Shown here: in pieces, positions 49,190 to 61,520 of the stretch
Layout: each line of letters opens with the position of its first letter
How positions within the stretch are numbered: position 1 is the first letter of the stretch
NCBI GenBank assembly: GCA_000320605.2
Contig: KB445807.1
Span: 617,321-681,320 of the forward strand
DNA length: 64,000 bases
Source of the DNA: Gelatoporia subvermispora B
Lineage: Eukaryota > Basidiomycota > Agaricomycetes > Polyporales > Gelatoporiaceae
Direction: 5' to 3'
Notes under the pieces: generated by a model
Databases searched by the model: none
Told to the model about the DNA's origin: nothing
The model's input: the letters and a program-made list of their open reading frames with translations, nothing else
Translations under genes and position numbers: made by a program

Positions 49190-49253
49190 TCATAGTTCCA
49201 GCTCGTGAGTTCTTCCTCCAGCTCTTTATTGTCCTACCTCAGAGACCTCTACC

Positions 49254-52200
49254 ATGGTCAAAGATTCAGAGGTCGCGACTGATATTCTAAAAGACTCTAT
49301 TACGATTCTCGAGGCTCTCAAAGATGGATCAGATGCTATCTGTACAGTGCCATGTGTCGGAGCCGTCTTCGCGGGGGGCCTTGGGCTACTGAAGACCATC
49401 GAGGTGCGCATTAGCTATGAATCGTTTGTGTAGGCATGTCTTCCAGACGAGGGGCCTGCAGAGAATGAATGCCTCCAACGGGAAATGCAGGCAGCTCACA
49501 AAGCGCACAACAGAGCTTATTCAATACATCGATAAGCAGATCGCCGAGAATATCGATGACATTGACGCGGGTCTCACCACAAACCTCGAGGAACTCTCTG
49601 AGTAGGCCCGCTGCCGAACTTCTCTTGTCGCATATTTACTTATAAGATCTGTTAGGCTGCTGGGGGCAATTCAAATCGATGTCGTCAAACAGGAAGAGCG
49701 CAAGGTCATTGTCAAGTTTCTCCGAAGCAGTAGCATCGCAGACAAACTGAGTGAACATACCGAGGCTTTAGACTCAGCATGGCGGTCGTTCGATGCGAGT
49801 AATGCCCTCACGTCAATTGTATTGCGCACGTTAAAATGAGGTCTGCAGGCATGCTGTCTGCTAAGCATGACTCGCAAACTGAGGAAACAGATAGAACTAA
49901 GTGAAGATCAGGTCCGTGCTTGAGCTTTATGTGAAAATACTCGTTATTAATTGAACAGTGTAACAACAGAGAGAATTCGATGACGATTTGGTCCGTATTA
50001 AACGTCCTCCTTGGGACGTTTCTCATGTACTCTCCAGTATCAAATTTTCCGACCGGCAGACCTGAAACCCCTTGAGCAGCGAGACGACTTCCTTCCATGT
50101 GACGGGCATCCTCAGGGAGCAACACTGGCAGAATGGAGAGGCCGGCTTGTCGTCAAGCGCGTGCTACGAACAAATAACACAGAACGAGTGCGTATGTTGT
50201 GTCCGTTCACGCTCATCAGTGGTTTACATCACCGAATGTCAAGCCTAATGTTGCAGTGATATGTAAACGCTACCCTCGCATGTATGTACGACTACTTCCT
50301 GTAGTTCGACGCACTACCAATATACTGAACATCGGCAATTCTAGAAGTCATCCACACATTGCCCAAGTATTGGGTTATTCTCACCCCAGACAAGACGAGA
50401 CATACTACGTCATTGGGACCGGTGAGATGAGACTACCAATATCCGCAACGTTATCCCAACTGTTAATTAACAGGTGGTGTGCCATTGGAACTTTATCTGC
50501 GTAACACGACAGATGCAAAAGCTGTCCTACAAATCTGGCTACAGACTGTAAGAACCAGTTATATATGTGGAAAACATTCCTTTATTCATGTTGAGTTTGC
50601 AGCTACACGACTACAAGGCACGCCGTCATTTGTAAAACTCATTTATGCCCGAGTAACATTGGTGACTTTTGGAAGATTGCACGGGACAGCATTGCGGAAA
50701 CAGCTTGGAAGGATAAGGAGGTGCTCTTTGAAAATCATCGAGAATTTATATCTTTTTCCACTACTTGCGTAGATCCTTCTAACAGATTAATCTTCGGCAT
50801 CGATGACCTGAACCAGCACTACCGTGATGTAATCAACTTTTGGCAATTCCATTATTGCGATGTACGTCAACTCCGTTCGTGCAATCGTGCTTTTATCGAG
50901 CATCTGACCTGATACTTCTCTCGCAGCACTTCCAATTTGGAGATTCAAGACCAGGCTGGGGTCAGTGCTGCTTGTCCCTGATAACGTTACATTCATCTGA
51001 CTGTCTATCAAAGTTCACAACCTTTCGCACCTAGCACCAGTCCAGACAAGTCTCTCTGCTCTTCAAGATAACACATACACTACAAACTTCGATCATCATC
51101 ATCTGAGGTGGTACCAAAGCGAGATGGATCTACCTCACGAATCGTCTACATCCGTTCGCCTTGGCGACTACAGCTACCTCAGCAACGACCGCCAGTTCAT
51201 TCATTTCGGTAACATTCTCGATATTATCTCCGTTCTAAATGGTGGACCTATGGATGACTCGGAGATCTGGGAGGACACAATCTTCTCGTCTCCAAGATTA
51301 CCTACACAGGTTTCAAAGGACTGCGCTTCCAGTCTATGGTATGAGTACATTTCACAAGCAGGATCCCCGAGACTGGCTGATCGTGCTCACTATCTATGAA
51401 CAGGTACACGTCAGCCATCGGTTCTCAGTGGGGTCACACGGATTGCTTTAAATGGGTTCGCCTCTCAGACAGATGCCTACGGCTTTTCTGGAGCTATGTG
51501 GTCCATGTTGCCGTTCAAAAAGAGATTGCTCTCACCAACATTGTTATTGGTAAGTTCATATATGTGCATGAATTTACGAAACGTCCAAAATGCTGATTCG
51601 CGGATTGCAGCAAATGATTGGTCTCAACGTGCTGAAGTGAAATGGTACAGACGCAAATGCGTAGGATGTCGCGGACGAGAATTGCGATGTCGAAACTGCC
51701 ATGGAGAAGAAACCTGCGCTACGGAGTTGTCAACGTCCGCGTTCGTGGATGATACTTCACTGGGCGGCAAGTTCCAGTATTCAGTCGAAGACCACATCCA
51801 GGACGCCTCAGTCGGTTCTGCGCCTTGTATGTATACGTTGAGCCGTATCGGGGTGCCGCAGTAGTTGACAGTAGTCTGATACGACCTAGTTTCCCTCAAC
51901 CTCTACTTTCACTTGACGTATACAAGTAGCAGCAAAGCCGAGCATGGAAGTCTCATGTCGTGGGGCTACTGGTCTCTGGATCCAGAGCTTTGCCCCGGCC
52001 CATGGCCAGACATTGTGTCGGACAACTTCCATGTTGCGCAAGGCCATAGGTAAGTGCTCTACTCAGTCAAGTGCTGCGCGATCTTGAACCCAAGATTATC
52101 TTACTTCAGATCCCGTGTTGAGTGGCAGTTCCTGCCGCCTCTTGAGGCTGCGCTATTTACATACATGAACGGTTACAAGCTACCACCACGTCTCCTGTTT

Positions 52201-52284
52201 CATACTCACAAACAGTTCAACCCTTGGCTCGCATCGAGCCCATACAAGCTCTGCCATATCTGCGATTGTACATACGAAGAATGA
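49254..52284 (+). CDS. Copy B: longest helical-domain/kinase-like family member
   Basis: The start ATG at 49254 gives MVKDSEVATDILKDSITILE, aligned to copy A. Exon 2 has TTELIQYIDKQIAENIDDID, exon 3 has SSSIADKLSEHTEALDSAWR. The intron after exon 3 begins GC instead of GT (GCGAGT at about 49796). The kinase-like part shows WRGRLVVKRVLRTNNTERV (50130), a candidate VAxK lysine, then HPHIAQVLGYSHPRQDETYY (50355) and GGVPLELYLRN (50475). LIFGIDDLNQHYRDVINFW follows at 50790. A middle block absent from copy A contains VRLGDYSYLSNDRQFIHFGN (51150) and a CxxC-x6-CxxC cluster (CVGCRGRELRCRNC, 51658). The C-terminal block has GYWSLDPELCPGPWPDIVSD and VEWQFLPPLEAALFTYMNGY, ending at 52284. Some exon borders are unsure, so an intact full reading frame is not proven. 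Confidence 0.55.
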
Positions 52285-52539
52285 TTCATTCTGTGGTCCC
52301 ATGAGGCTTCATGTCATGACCAACCTTCTTGTGATCCCAGGATTTCCAATACTTTCGCTCATTTAATTTCATGTAAATCACGCTTGATAATATGATGCTT
52401 GATATCGAACAGGGACAGCTTGAACTTTCGAAATTTCGAAACAACGCTAGATCCGGCAGGACGCATCGCAAGTGGGATTCCCTTGGTTCACCGGAAACAC
52501 TTTTAATTGGAGACACGTCGCGTTAATACCAGACAGGCT

Positions 52540-53640
52540 AATTACAGGACCCCGTTGCTATGTACAGTATACTTCCGGCGTAAGTATTCGCGGGGCTTTG
52601 CGCTTGTGGTGGTTGTACACTGCACTAATATTACAACCGGTCAATAAGACACGAAAGATAACTCCATCAACCGAAGGCAATGCCGGAAAAGGCTCGTGCG
52701 CTACCGCGTGACGATGTGAGACCTCCGTACATATAGTACGCATTGTCTCAACATTCACCGTTAGCCCACGCCTTGATCTGGGACCCCCGAAATCCCACGC
52801 ACCAGGCACGACAAAGACGAGGGTATTCATGACAGGTCATCACATGGAGTAGAGCATGCATAAGCAAGGAAGCGATGGGCGCAAAGCAGGGAGGACGGGA
52901 TGGGCGCGTATGGGACAGGTATGAGTATAGACGAGAGGGCCAGGGACATAAGATGTAGCGGGAAGAAACATGGGACAGGGTAGCTATAGCGGAAAGCCTA
53001 GCGCTGCGATGGACGGTTCGCGCCGTTGAGGACCCTCTAGACCGCGGGCTTGCGCACAGTAAACGACGGGCTGCATTCGCACTCCGCGGGTATTGGCATG
53101 CGTAGCGAGTGCACCGCGGGGCTGTCTGCTTTCTGAGCAGGATCGAGAATAGGAAGGGACTTGTAAAGGGTGTACGGGGGCTCCTGCATATACGGATACC
53201 TACAGAATTGCGATCGAGGCCCGGCCCTGGCCGTACCACAAGATTGCGACGCGTCCACGGTGCGCCTGCGACCTCTGCCTTGGTGCCACGCTCGCTCTTG
53301 GCGTCAGGTTTTGCGAACCTCTGCGAGGGCTCGGGGGCAACGATAGGAGCAGGGCACGGGTGTTGTGGGAGAGTGTCGTGACGGATGAAAAATACGGTTT
53401 ATATGTTCCTTCGCGGAAATGACTCGAGCCTAGGTGTGAGGGAAAGCGAGACTGGAGCGAGCAGCGCCGGAGTGCGGCACGTGCGGGAGCCTTTATGAGT
53501 TATCGGTTTTGCCGTCTGCTGCTGATGTTGTCGTCCTGTAATTGCGTTGTGCACGGTGCCCCCGAGTTGCCGTATAACGTACGGGCCCCGTCCAACTTAA
53601 CTCAAAGGAACCAAGGTGATCGCGTGCATGAGCGGATCGG
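52540..53640. repeat. Duplicated non-coding tail downstream of copy B
   Basis: Counterpart of 42820-43850. Similarity starts near the conserved gtacagtatacttccggcgt and continues past the string actggagcgagcagcgc (about 43668 and 53451). Together with copies A and B it makes the duplicated unit at least 3 kb. Confidence 0.6.
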
Positions 53641-54470
53641 GCACGGGTTGTGTTCGCATACGTGATGGGTGCCGTCTTCTGCTGGTCTTTGGATGGTTCG
53701 ATTTGTATCGAGCGCACAGGTACATACGTGTGACGCTTGTCGTCGGTACGATGAACTATCTCGAACATGGCAGAAGATAGGATTGGGTCGTACGCGGTTA
53801 CCCCCAGCACCGAAGATTCGAGATAGCTTTGTCCTACACGAAAGTAGTGTAATGTATTGAGGGTGGGCCATTATGCGCTTAAGCGTGGAAGATGAGGGGC
53901 GAGAACGGATATATCGAGGCGCTCGGGGGTGGCATACAAAGAATGAGCCGATATGTTGCAGACGTCCGATGTACAGCAACAGATGGGGCACAGTGGACAT
54001 AGAGTGTAGCCCTACTAGTCTCATTTCATCTTCGTCAAGAAATAAGATTAGAGACTTGGCGCACCGGCAGATTCAACCACACGTGGCATCTCGACCTCAG
54101 CCCATCCATATTTATGTATCGTCCAACCCAGCATATCCAACCCGACCCTTTTTCACGAACGCGTGCCTGGTTCCTGTCCTCCATGCGTTCCTTACGAGGG
54201 CCCAGAGCGAGCGCGATTGCAAGGATCAGAAGTGTCCATGCCGTCGATCAAAACCTGATCGGTACAAATGGATCAGGGGGAATCTTGTTGAGAGTGCAAG
54301 GAGGCATACCATATGTAGGCGAGCCGCCTCTTTACAATTCTGCTCGTCACCGATGTTTCATCGCCATAACACAATATTGCCGAGAGAGCGGCGTTTTGAC
54401 CAGCGTTTTGACCGCACAGGCAAGCGATCCGTTGAACTCTGCAACCCAGGCAGCGAAGGATGAACAGCCA
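53641..54470. repeat. Degenerate segment, duplicate family member ii
   Basis: 54170-54310 aligns with 62350-62510 (shared gagggcccagagcgagcgcg) and with 55130-55290. 53870-54010 aligns with 54830-54920. On minus the shared part encodes a hydrophobic trace (ILAIALALGP) that suggests an ancestral membrane protein, now broken. Confidence 0.45.
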
Positions 54471-54559
54471 CCTGTGTAGTAAATTTGCAGAATTCCAAAA
54501 TTTTCGGAACATAGCGACGATACAACTCCCACATCCCACACGCACCAACCAGACACAAG

Positions 54560-55687
54560 CCCAACTAAGATCTAAAGGCTTTGATCGGGCACGGCGTCTG
54601 TTTGCGCGTGCATATGTTCGTATGATTCGGATTCTGTCGAGCGCGTACGCTCCAGTAACACCTGCTGTCGGTGCATTGAGCTAGGCCGCATGGGCCAACT
54701 ATAGGAGATGGGGTCAGGTAATCCACGGGTGTCTTCAGCGCCCAGACGTGAGGCGATGGTCTTGTACAAGGTACCGCAGCGCATCGAGGACGAGACCATC
54801 ACGTGCATGTATGTAGAAGAGTAAAAGGAACAGGTACATCTAGACGCTCCGAAGTGACCGACAGAAGAGGCTCGAAGTGCAGAGGACGTCCGGATAGAAA
54901 CGGATGGGACACAGCGGGCATAGAATGTATCCCTACCACTCTCATCTCCATGTTCCTGTCGGACATACCACACATACACACGGTCAACCGTTGAAGTATA
55001 AGGTCGAAGACTTGATGCACTCACGGATTGAACCGCACATAGCGTCAACCTCAGCTCGTCTATATATCTGTATCCTCTATCGTATCCCCATCTCGGCCCT
55101 CGTTTGACCCTGCGCGCCTTGTACCTGTCCTCCATGCGTCCCCCAAGAGGGTCCAGAGCAAGCGTGATCGCGCCTTCAGGAACGGTCACGACTCACGACC
55201 CGCCTTTCGCCGTCCGTCGAATCGTCGATCGAATAACTGATCGGTCCAAATGAACCAGGGGGGATTTTTTGGAAAGTAGAAGATCCCATACCGTATTTAA
55301 TCGGGCTACCTCTGCACATATTCGTTCATCACATATGTCACAAGCAGACTGGAGGTTGCAAGGCAGGCAGCTTGGGACTTCTGGTCCAGGTCACGTTTGC
55401 CGGCTACCTGGGCTCGCGCCTTGGCTCCTCTCGGTTTTCGCTCACACTAGTATGTCCTGCCTGCTCATTCCAGCAGGATAAGGATCCGTGCTTGCGCGCC
55501 AGGCACGGCTTCAGAGTCTTTCCGTTGCTGCAGGGTGTATCCCTAGTCCACGACATAGATGTAAGCTAGGGGTTAACGCCCTCAGATTCGAGCACGTGGC
55601 GTAGGTATTGTGAGGATATGCTGGCCTGAGGCTCATGCGGGCCGCGAAGGTACTGGGATGGAGGATCGAGGTGGTCGGGTGTTGGCA
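54560..55687. repeat. Degenerate segment, duplicate family member iii
   Basis: Tandem to member ii. It shares blocks with 32690-32810 (segment E) and 62210-62730 (member iv). 55590-55687 is homologous to 62720-62825 and forms the left flank of the hAT-type element at 55696. Confidence 0.45.
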
Positions 55688-55695
55688 GTGAGCGG

Positions 55696-56152
55696 TAGGG
55701 TACGGTAAATTTGGGATCGTCCCAAATTTACCGGGCTAATTTACATGAGAGGTCTGAGAGGCCAAATTTACCCTGTGTAAATTAGCGCTAATTAACCGAG
55801 AGCTACTTGATGCTAATTTACGCGAGACCATGCCTAATTGACCCGTAATTTACCATAATTGACCTTGATCTACGCACCACTTGACGAACTTCATAAGTTT
55901 TCAGGACCTTCCCGCAGCATATACATGCGGGTAAGCAAGAGTTGCTCACATTTAGTTGGTCAGAGCAGATCACAGCGTGTAGACAACCAAGCAACAGATG
56001 CGAGTGCCCGGTACCTATGGTGTTCACTGAACCAAATTAACCCAACTTTACATGGTCATCCGGAGGTCTGTCGAAATTGACGCTAATTAACGCTAATTTA
56101 CCGTGGCTAATTAACCCGTGTTAATTAGCGTCGCCAACTTTACCGTACCCTA
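55696..56152. mobile_element. hAT-type non-autonomous element, 457 bp, AT-rich
   Basis: Inverted ends TAGGGTACGGTAAA (55696) and TTTACCGTACCCTA (56139-56152) are flanked by an exact 8-bp duplication GTGAGCGG (55688-55695 and 56153-56160). The inside is full of short motifs of the type GCTAATTTAC and CTAATTAACC on both strands. The homologous position at 62820-62827 holds a single GTGAGCGC without an insert. No coding capacity. The ends differ from those of the 33014 element, so this is a separate family. Confidence 0.87.
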
Positions 56153-56160
56153 GTGAGCGG

Positions 56161-57480
56161 GAGGAGGAAGCTCAAGCTGGGCGGCGCGCTAGGCGCTCAG
56201 GTCACGCGTCGACGACGCGTCGCTGGTGATGGGAGGCGCGGCGAATCGTATGTCTACCTTCGTTCACTGAATTAAACTGTGCGCCGTCCTTCCAATTCTC
56301 GATGTCGGAAACGGAAGCTGGTCATTACAGATCTACTCGTTCGACAAGTAAGATCCCGCTGGAGGACGACGACGACAACAGCACTGGGTACAAATGCACG
56401 TCAACGATCGATGTTCAACTTCATAAACCTTCGATTTTGCTCGAGATATGACTAAGTCACAAATCTGAGCTGTTATTCACTGCAGTTAGGATGACTGCCC
56501 ATACATAGTGGGCTGAGAGTGGTACCATCAGTACGCTTCACTTTTGCCCAGAGGATAGTGAGCGGCACTGAGCATTTTACGGGATCTCCACAGCGTAAAC
56601 ATGCAACTGCCCATGTTGCGCCTACGAGGTCTGAACATCTAGATAGTCTGATGCACGTGTGGGTCAGAGAACATCTATACACACGCAGTCGCGCCTGATC
56701 GTATGTGCAGTACGCTCCGCAGCTCTGGTCCTGGCTTCACGGCGAGATTGCAATGCTGCTACGCCGCCTCTCGTGCTTGTGTACCGTTAGTTACTGCTCG
56801 GCGGCAACCTATGCCTGGGCGCGGCGCTCACAGGCTCCGTTGCGCAGAGCAAGCTTAAACGGAGCAAGGGCCAGTTTGCTGTCAACCAAGCGGGCTGCGG
56901 GCGCAAATGGATTGGACCCTTTCCAAAAATGGGAAAGCACCTAACATATATGGGAAGGAGTGCGCTTCTCTTGATTCTCGTCATGTCCCTCGGGAGCCTT
57001 ATGTCCCTCACCGGGATGTGTTGCTGAGCATAGGCACAAAAAAGGGTAGTCCTTGGATAATCTGGTGAGTCTCAACTTCATGAATTGCGTAATACTATGC
57101 TTCACTGGTGATATCCGTGATCTATGTGTCGAATGTCGGAGTGCGATCACAGAGCATCCTATGCGCTCGAATACTCGGTTATAATAACAGTATCGCCCTA
57201 AATGAGCAGAAGTCAAACATGTCTTGGTAGGCATTCAGTGTCCATACCACAGCCTTCGGGTATCAGGTGGATATGACTAGTTTCTAGTGTTGGTTTTCGG
57301 CTCTCTGTTAATGTAAGAGGCTTGAAGATATGCTCGAATCTTTCCCTAGGTAATACAAATTGTCCTAACACACCCTGTTCAATACCACAGATGCGATCTG
57401 ATGCGCCCACTCTTCGCGTCATGTGGTGATTGCGATATGTTTGGATACACCTGTGCTCCGTTCCGGATACCCTCATCCAT
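56161..57480. repeat. Degenerate duplicated segment right of the hAT element
   Basis: 56161-56440 aligns with 62826-63075 (both carry gatcgacgttcaact-like and cttcgattttgctc strings). 57100-57250 aligns with 63675-63815 (both carry atatccgtgatcta). A part near 56720-56760 faintly resembles the copy A/B tails near 43395 and 53215. No intact gene. Confidence 0.45.
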
Positions 57481-57716
57481 ATATTGCGAGCATCCCGAAG
57501 ATCATACCGTCTCCCCCAGGAGATGATTATTTAAACACCAGCCTGGCCTTTATACGCTACAAACGTAGTCCAATACGTAATCACTACGAAGACTGAAACA
57601 TCGTTTACAATGCATTCTAGATTCATTATACACATGAGATGAGACGCAATTGTGAGAAGGGTCGATGGACCACGATCAAAGCGTCAAGCTCACCCCAGGA
57701 GATCAGAATGATCGAT

Positions 57717-59520
57717 TTACACAGCGAGTGGTCGAACATCAGCCTGTTCATCGTCCTTCGCAGTATCATTAGGAACATGTCCCTGGAAAACTAATGAGTC
57801 CTCCGAGCCGGACATCATTTGAGCACCGGTGGGCGGATATCCTCTATCCTGTTGCACATCGTTGTCCCAGGCGGCGTCGATGTCGTCTTCCTCAGAACCA
57901 TGCGCGAGCGATCCGCCCATATGGTCCAGGAACGAGCCAACTCGCAGGCTTGATGCCCGTGAGCAGAGCTGCTCGGGCGGCCCTTCTCGTACGAAGGACG
58001 GACAATTGTCGTCGTAGTCTGAGTCGAGGGCAACTTGACGCAGGTTGAGAAGGAAGTGGGTGATGATAGCTGAGGACAGCCTTCAAATAAATTGCCGTCA
58101 GCTTTCGAATCGCTGCACCAGTAATGACTGACGGAGTGAGAAACAAAGTAGCGAGAGTGAAAGCCTGCGACTCATAGTTAGCAAAGGAACGATTGTCTCG
58201 GGCAGCTGGGGTGTGCATACATTGGTCGTGATCCCGACGATATTCAACACATTCAGGGAGAGAAGACCACTGAATCCTGTGATCAGCATATGCCTTGGCT
58301 CACGGACGACGGCACTGACATAAAATAGAATGTTCCTGATGTATGTACACAGGACATCAGATTCAATCAAGCAGAGCAAGATCATAGAGCGCACCATCCC
58401 GAAGAAGTATGGTCATAACAGGCATCTTTACATTGTGCTCCCGGGCTATTCGCACTGTAGCCCATGTTTTCGACCATGTGATGATCAGGACCATAGTATC
58501 GGCGAAGATGATAGCGGTTCGAGCACCGATCTCCACTGCGGAATGTGAACAGAGAGATATAGAGGAGATAGATCATAGGACGTACATCTGCATCAAGGTG
58601 AGAAGTGAGTAGGAAGTCAAGGAGCAACTAGTTAATCACGGACCTATCAAACGTTGTCACCGATACATTCTGGGACCACAGACATTGCGGTCCGAGCACG
58701 GGGAAATTGATCATCTGCCAGTTGATCCCGTACAAGCTGGTGTACTATACAAGATGCGCAGATGAGCCGTGCTTGATACCGCATGGGCCATCTTCGCTAA
58801 ACTCACCGCATTTGTACCCACGGGTACCAAGCTTAGCAATGCGACACCAAATGCCAGGAGTCGGCTACCTCCGCTAAGCGCGTAGACACGGGTTGCCGAG
58901 AACGCTGTAGAGACTCGTCAATCATTACTTGGTGGGTGCGTAGTTTGGCCTCACCTGCCCACAAGACGGATAAGCATAGGACAAGTGCATCTGTCGTGTA
59001 ACTTGAGGAGGTGCAGCTAAGGACCAATAGCCAAATGTACAGTTCACATTCAGCGTCTAGTGGGGAATGGGGTTCCTGACCTCTAGGACAGCCTGCGTCA
59101 ATGGGTCTGGGCTTGGTGAATGCCAATCCGCTTACATCAAGTATCCTGAAAGGGAAGAAATCCAAGATGACATTCAGGATTGCGTATACCAGGATCAAGA
59201 AACGGTTGGCATAAAACAGGACGACGGTGCTGGTCAGTTTGCATCCCCATATGAAGTGCACCTCTTGTGGAATGGTGCAGATGTGATCATAAACGGTGAG
59301 AGCTAAAGACACACTGGAGTTAGTTACTCGCGATTCATGATATATGTATGCAACGTACCTGCAGAAGCTACAACACAATACCTGCCGATGACGCTTCGGG
59401 CCCCGGGAGCGCGACACACGTCTTGTGAGTAAAGCTGGTACTTCGGGGATTCATCAGCACTCACCCGGAGCTGACGAGGCTCAATATCTGATCAGCAGCT
59501 GGACCGGTGACCAGCGACAT
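57717..59520 (-). CDS. DUF6533-type multi-pass membrane protein
   Basis: Member of the large agaricomycete family of about 300-350 residue, roughly seven-helix membrane proteins with an N-terminal DUF6533 region; function unknown. It starts MSLVTGPAADQILSLVSSG (ATG 59518-59520) and after introns reads YCVVASA, then ALTVYDHICTIPQEVHFIWG, the DUF6533 core, and ANRFLILVYAILNV. Later exons give FSATRVYALSGGSRLLAFGV (58890-58830), YTSLYGINWQMINFPV (58745), ARTAIIFADTMVLIITWSKT (58520) and ILLRDG (58400). SGLLSLNVLNIVGITTN (58250) and LATLFLTPSVITGAAIRKL (58130) follow. The tail MGGSLAHGSEEDDIDAAWDN ends at 57717. Around 58300-58360 and 57950-58080 the frame could not be joined cleanly, so small errors in my splicing or a real lesion are possible. 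Confidence 0.72.
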
Positions 59521-60460
59521 TGTCAGAGGAAACAGTGAAGGCAAACGGGGTAAACGATGGGATGACAAGAGAGAGAAGTTTTGGTGTATATATAGATGTT
59601 AAGACATCTACGGTGCACTGGTTGCACAACACATGCACATCCCAGTCCAATGTGATGGATTCTCTCAAGTGAAAAGTAAGTTTGCGAATGCGGTGATGAT
59701 AGCACTACGGGGTCTCAGCATGCCATATAGTATTAGTAGAGCTGTTGGACAGTACGGATGCACGACCACGACATATACTGTCTCAATAGCTTGCGCTGAG
59801 GCGTTACACTGCTCCTGGAGCTCGCAACCTTCGGGCTCGTTATGCGGAGGCGATCTGAACAATTCCGGAAGCTGAGAAGGTCAGGGAGTTGAGACGGAAG
59901 TGCGAAGTGGCGAAATCTTCCGGTGCGATGAAAATCGACTGATATATGAATGAATTAAAAGCCCTTTGAAACAGGATTGACACTCACTCACGCTGATTCG
60001 TTTGCATTGTCTAGCAACTGTCTCTTCGGTATGTTCCAACACATGCAGTCCAGTGCCCTAGCCCATAATGATCGATGTTGCATCAACATCAAATTGAACA
60101 AACCAACTGGCATGAGGTGGGGAGCTACAGCCTCAGTATGTGTTGTTGAGACCCCGTGCAGGATTGCGTCTTCTCGTTCTGCGACAGAGGAATGGTCAAT
60201 GACGCCTGTCTCAACTGGGTGATTATCGCAGAGCAGGCGGGATTTACCGATGATATGAACTCAATAATTGCAACAATCATGAGCTGAGGTGCCTCCCAGT
60301 CTCGAGAGCGAGCAGCGAGGCAGTCAGATGGTCGCGGTATATCCACATCATCATCTAGTTGCCAAATGAGTAGAGAGGCGCCGCCTAATGTCCGCAAACG
60401 CCGTGCTTTGTTCTTATTCGCAGCTGGAACCTCAGATGCGTTCTGAATGCTGACGGCCAC
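59521..60460. other. Intergenic region, no gene seen
   Basis: About 0.9 kb, with a 111-codon minus frame (60125-60460) that has no recognised domain. It should hold the promoter of the DUF6533 gene. Confidence 0.35.
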
Positions 60461-60539
60461 TTGGTGTGTTCAAAGTATTGGCTCAAACGCCACAGGACAA
60501 CCTTCAGTTGGGCCATAGAGCGTGACGATGCTCATATTG

Positions 60540-61520
60540 CATTCTCTTTGGGCATATTGCTGAATTCTAATTCCGGGCTCGATTTAAGCATCTCATGTCT
60601 AGCTGAGATGGTAGGGAGTCTAAAAGAGGTACGTCCACATGGTCGAAGGTATGTAGCATCAACTTCCCCTCGATACATCCACTAGCTGACGCTTCATATC
60701 TCCGCAGCACATTTCTCACTGACTGAGAATGGGTCGCGAATCGTTCGCAGTCACCGGCATCGCTCCTTGCTGCTCTCATTGCGCCAAACAACATCTTACG
60801 ACGTTGCGGGGCAGCAGCGTCGCCAGCAGGGTGAATCCCCATACCAGGGTGTTGGACTCGGTATGGCGTCCCTTCAATGTAAGTAGTGGCGTCACGCCCA
60901 ATCGTCCCATATACTAACATGAGGTCTGTAGGTGTGTCTGCTCAGCCTTGATCGAAAGCCCCGCCAACGGACCCAACCGAGCCAGCCTCGTGTGCACTCA
61001 TGAGGTCTACGTGTCAAGTTGTTCGCGATGAGACCATGGAACGATAGGGAGAATTCGACGAGGATTTGGTTTGTAGCCAACGCGTCCATTCTGACGCCCT
61101 CGAAGTGTCGAATCAGCCGACCTTCGGATTTCGAGCTCATAGACCAATATGCGACAACTTCTTGCCGAACGACGGGTATCCCTAAGGAGCAATGCTGGAA
61201 AAGTGAGCAGGCCGACTTGTTATGAAACGCGTATTACGATCGCGGAGCAACAGCACAGAGCGAGTGCGTGTCTTGGCTCTATCTATCACCTGTGTTGAGC
61301 TCACTGCCAATCAAACCGAACGTCACCTCGATGTGCACATGGTATTCACGTCTGTACGTTGGACCATTCCTTATGAGCACACGCACCATGATCAGATGGA
61401 TCTTTCTGTGGCACATCTTCGTGTAAGTTGTCTCTCGTCCCGTACTCACGGACACTACACCCCTTGCGGCACGCGCTCAAATAATATCTGCCAAATGTGG
61501 GAGTCAAGATGTGTGTAAAA
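60540..61520 (+). pseudogene. Copy D: relic of the helical-domain/kinase-like family
   Basis: Blocks match copies A and B in order: LNSNSGLDLSISCLAEM (about 60555), VASRVNPHTRVLDSVWRPFN (60810) with a GTAAGT intron after it, RENSTRIWFVAN (61050), then SRPSDFELIDQ (61115) and MKRVLRSRSNSTERVRV (61222), which matches the candidate lysine strand VKRVLRTNNTERV of copy B. The frames change between blocks in ways splicing does not explain, and neither exon 1 nor the C-terminal blocks are found. It is therefore probably a broken copy. Confidence 0.5.

Noticed and set aside
57717..59520. DUF6533 gene as part of the kinase-like family
   Set aside because: It lies on the opposite strand and its membrane-protein motifs share nothing with copies A to D; proximity only.
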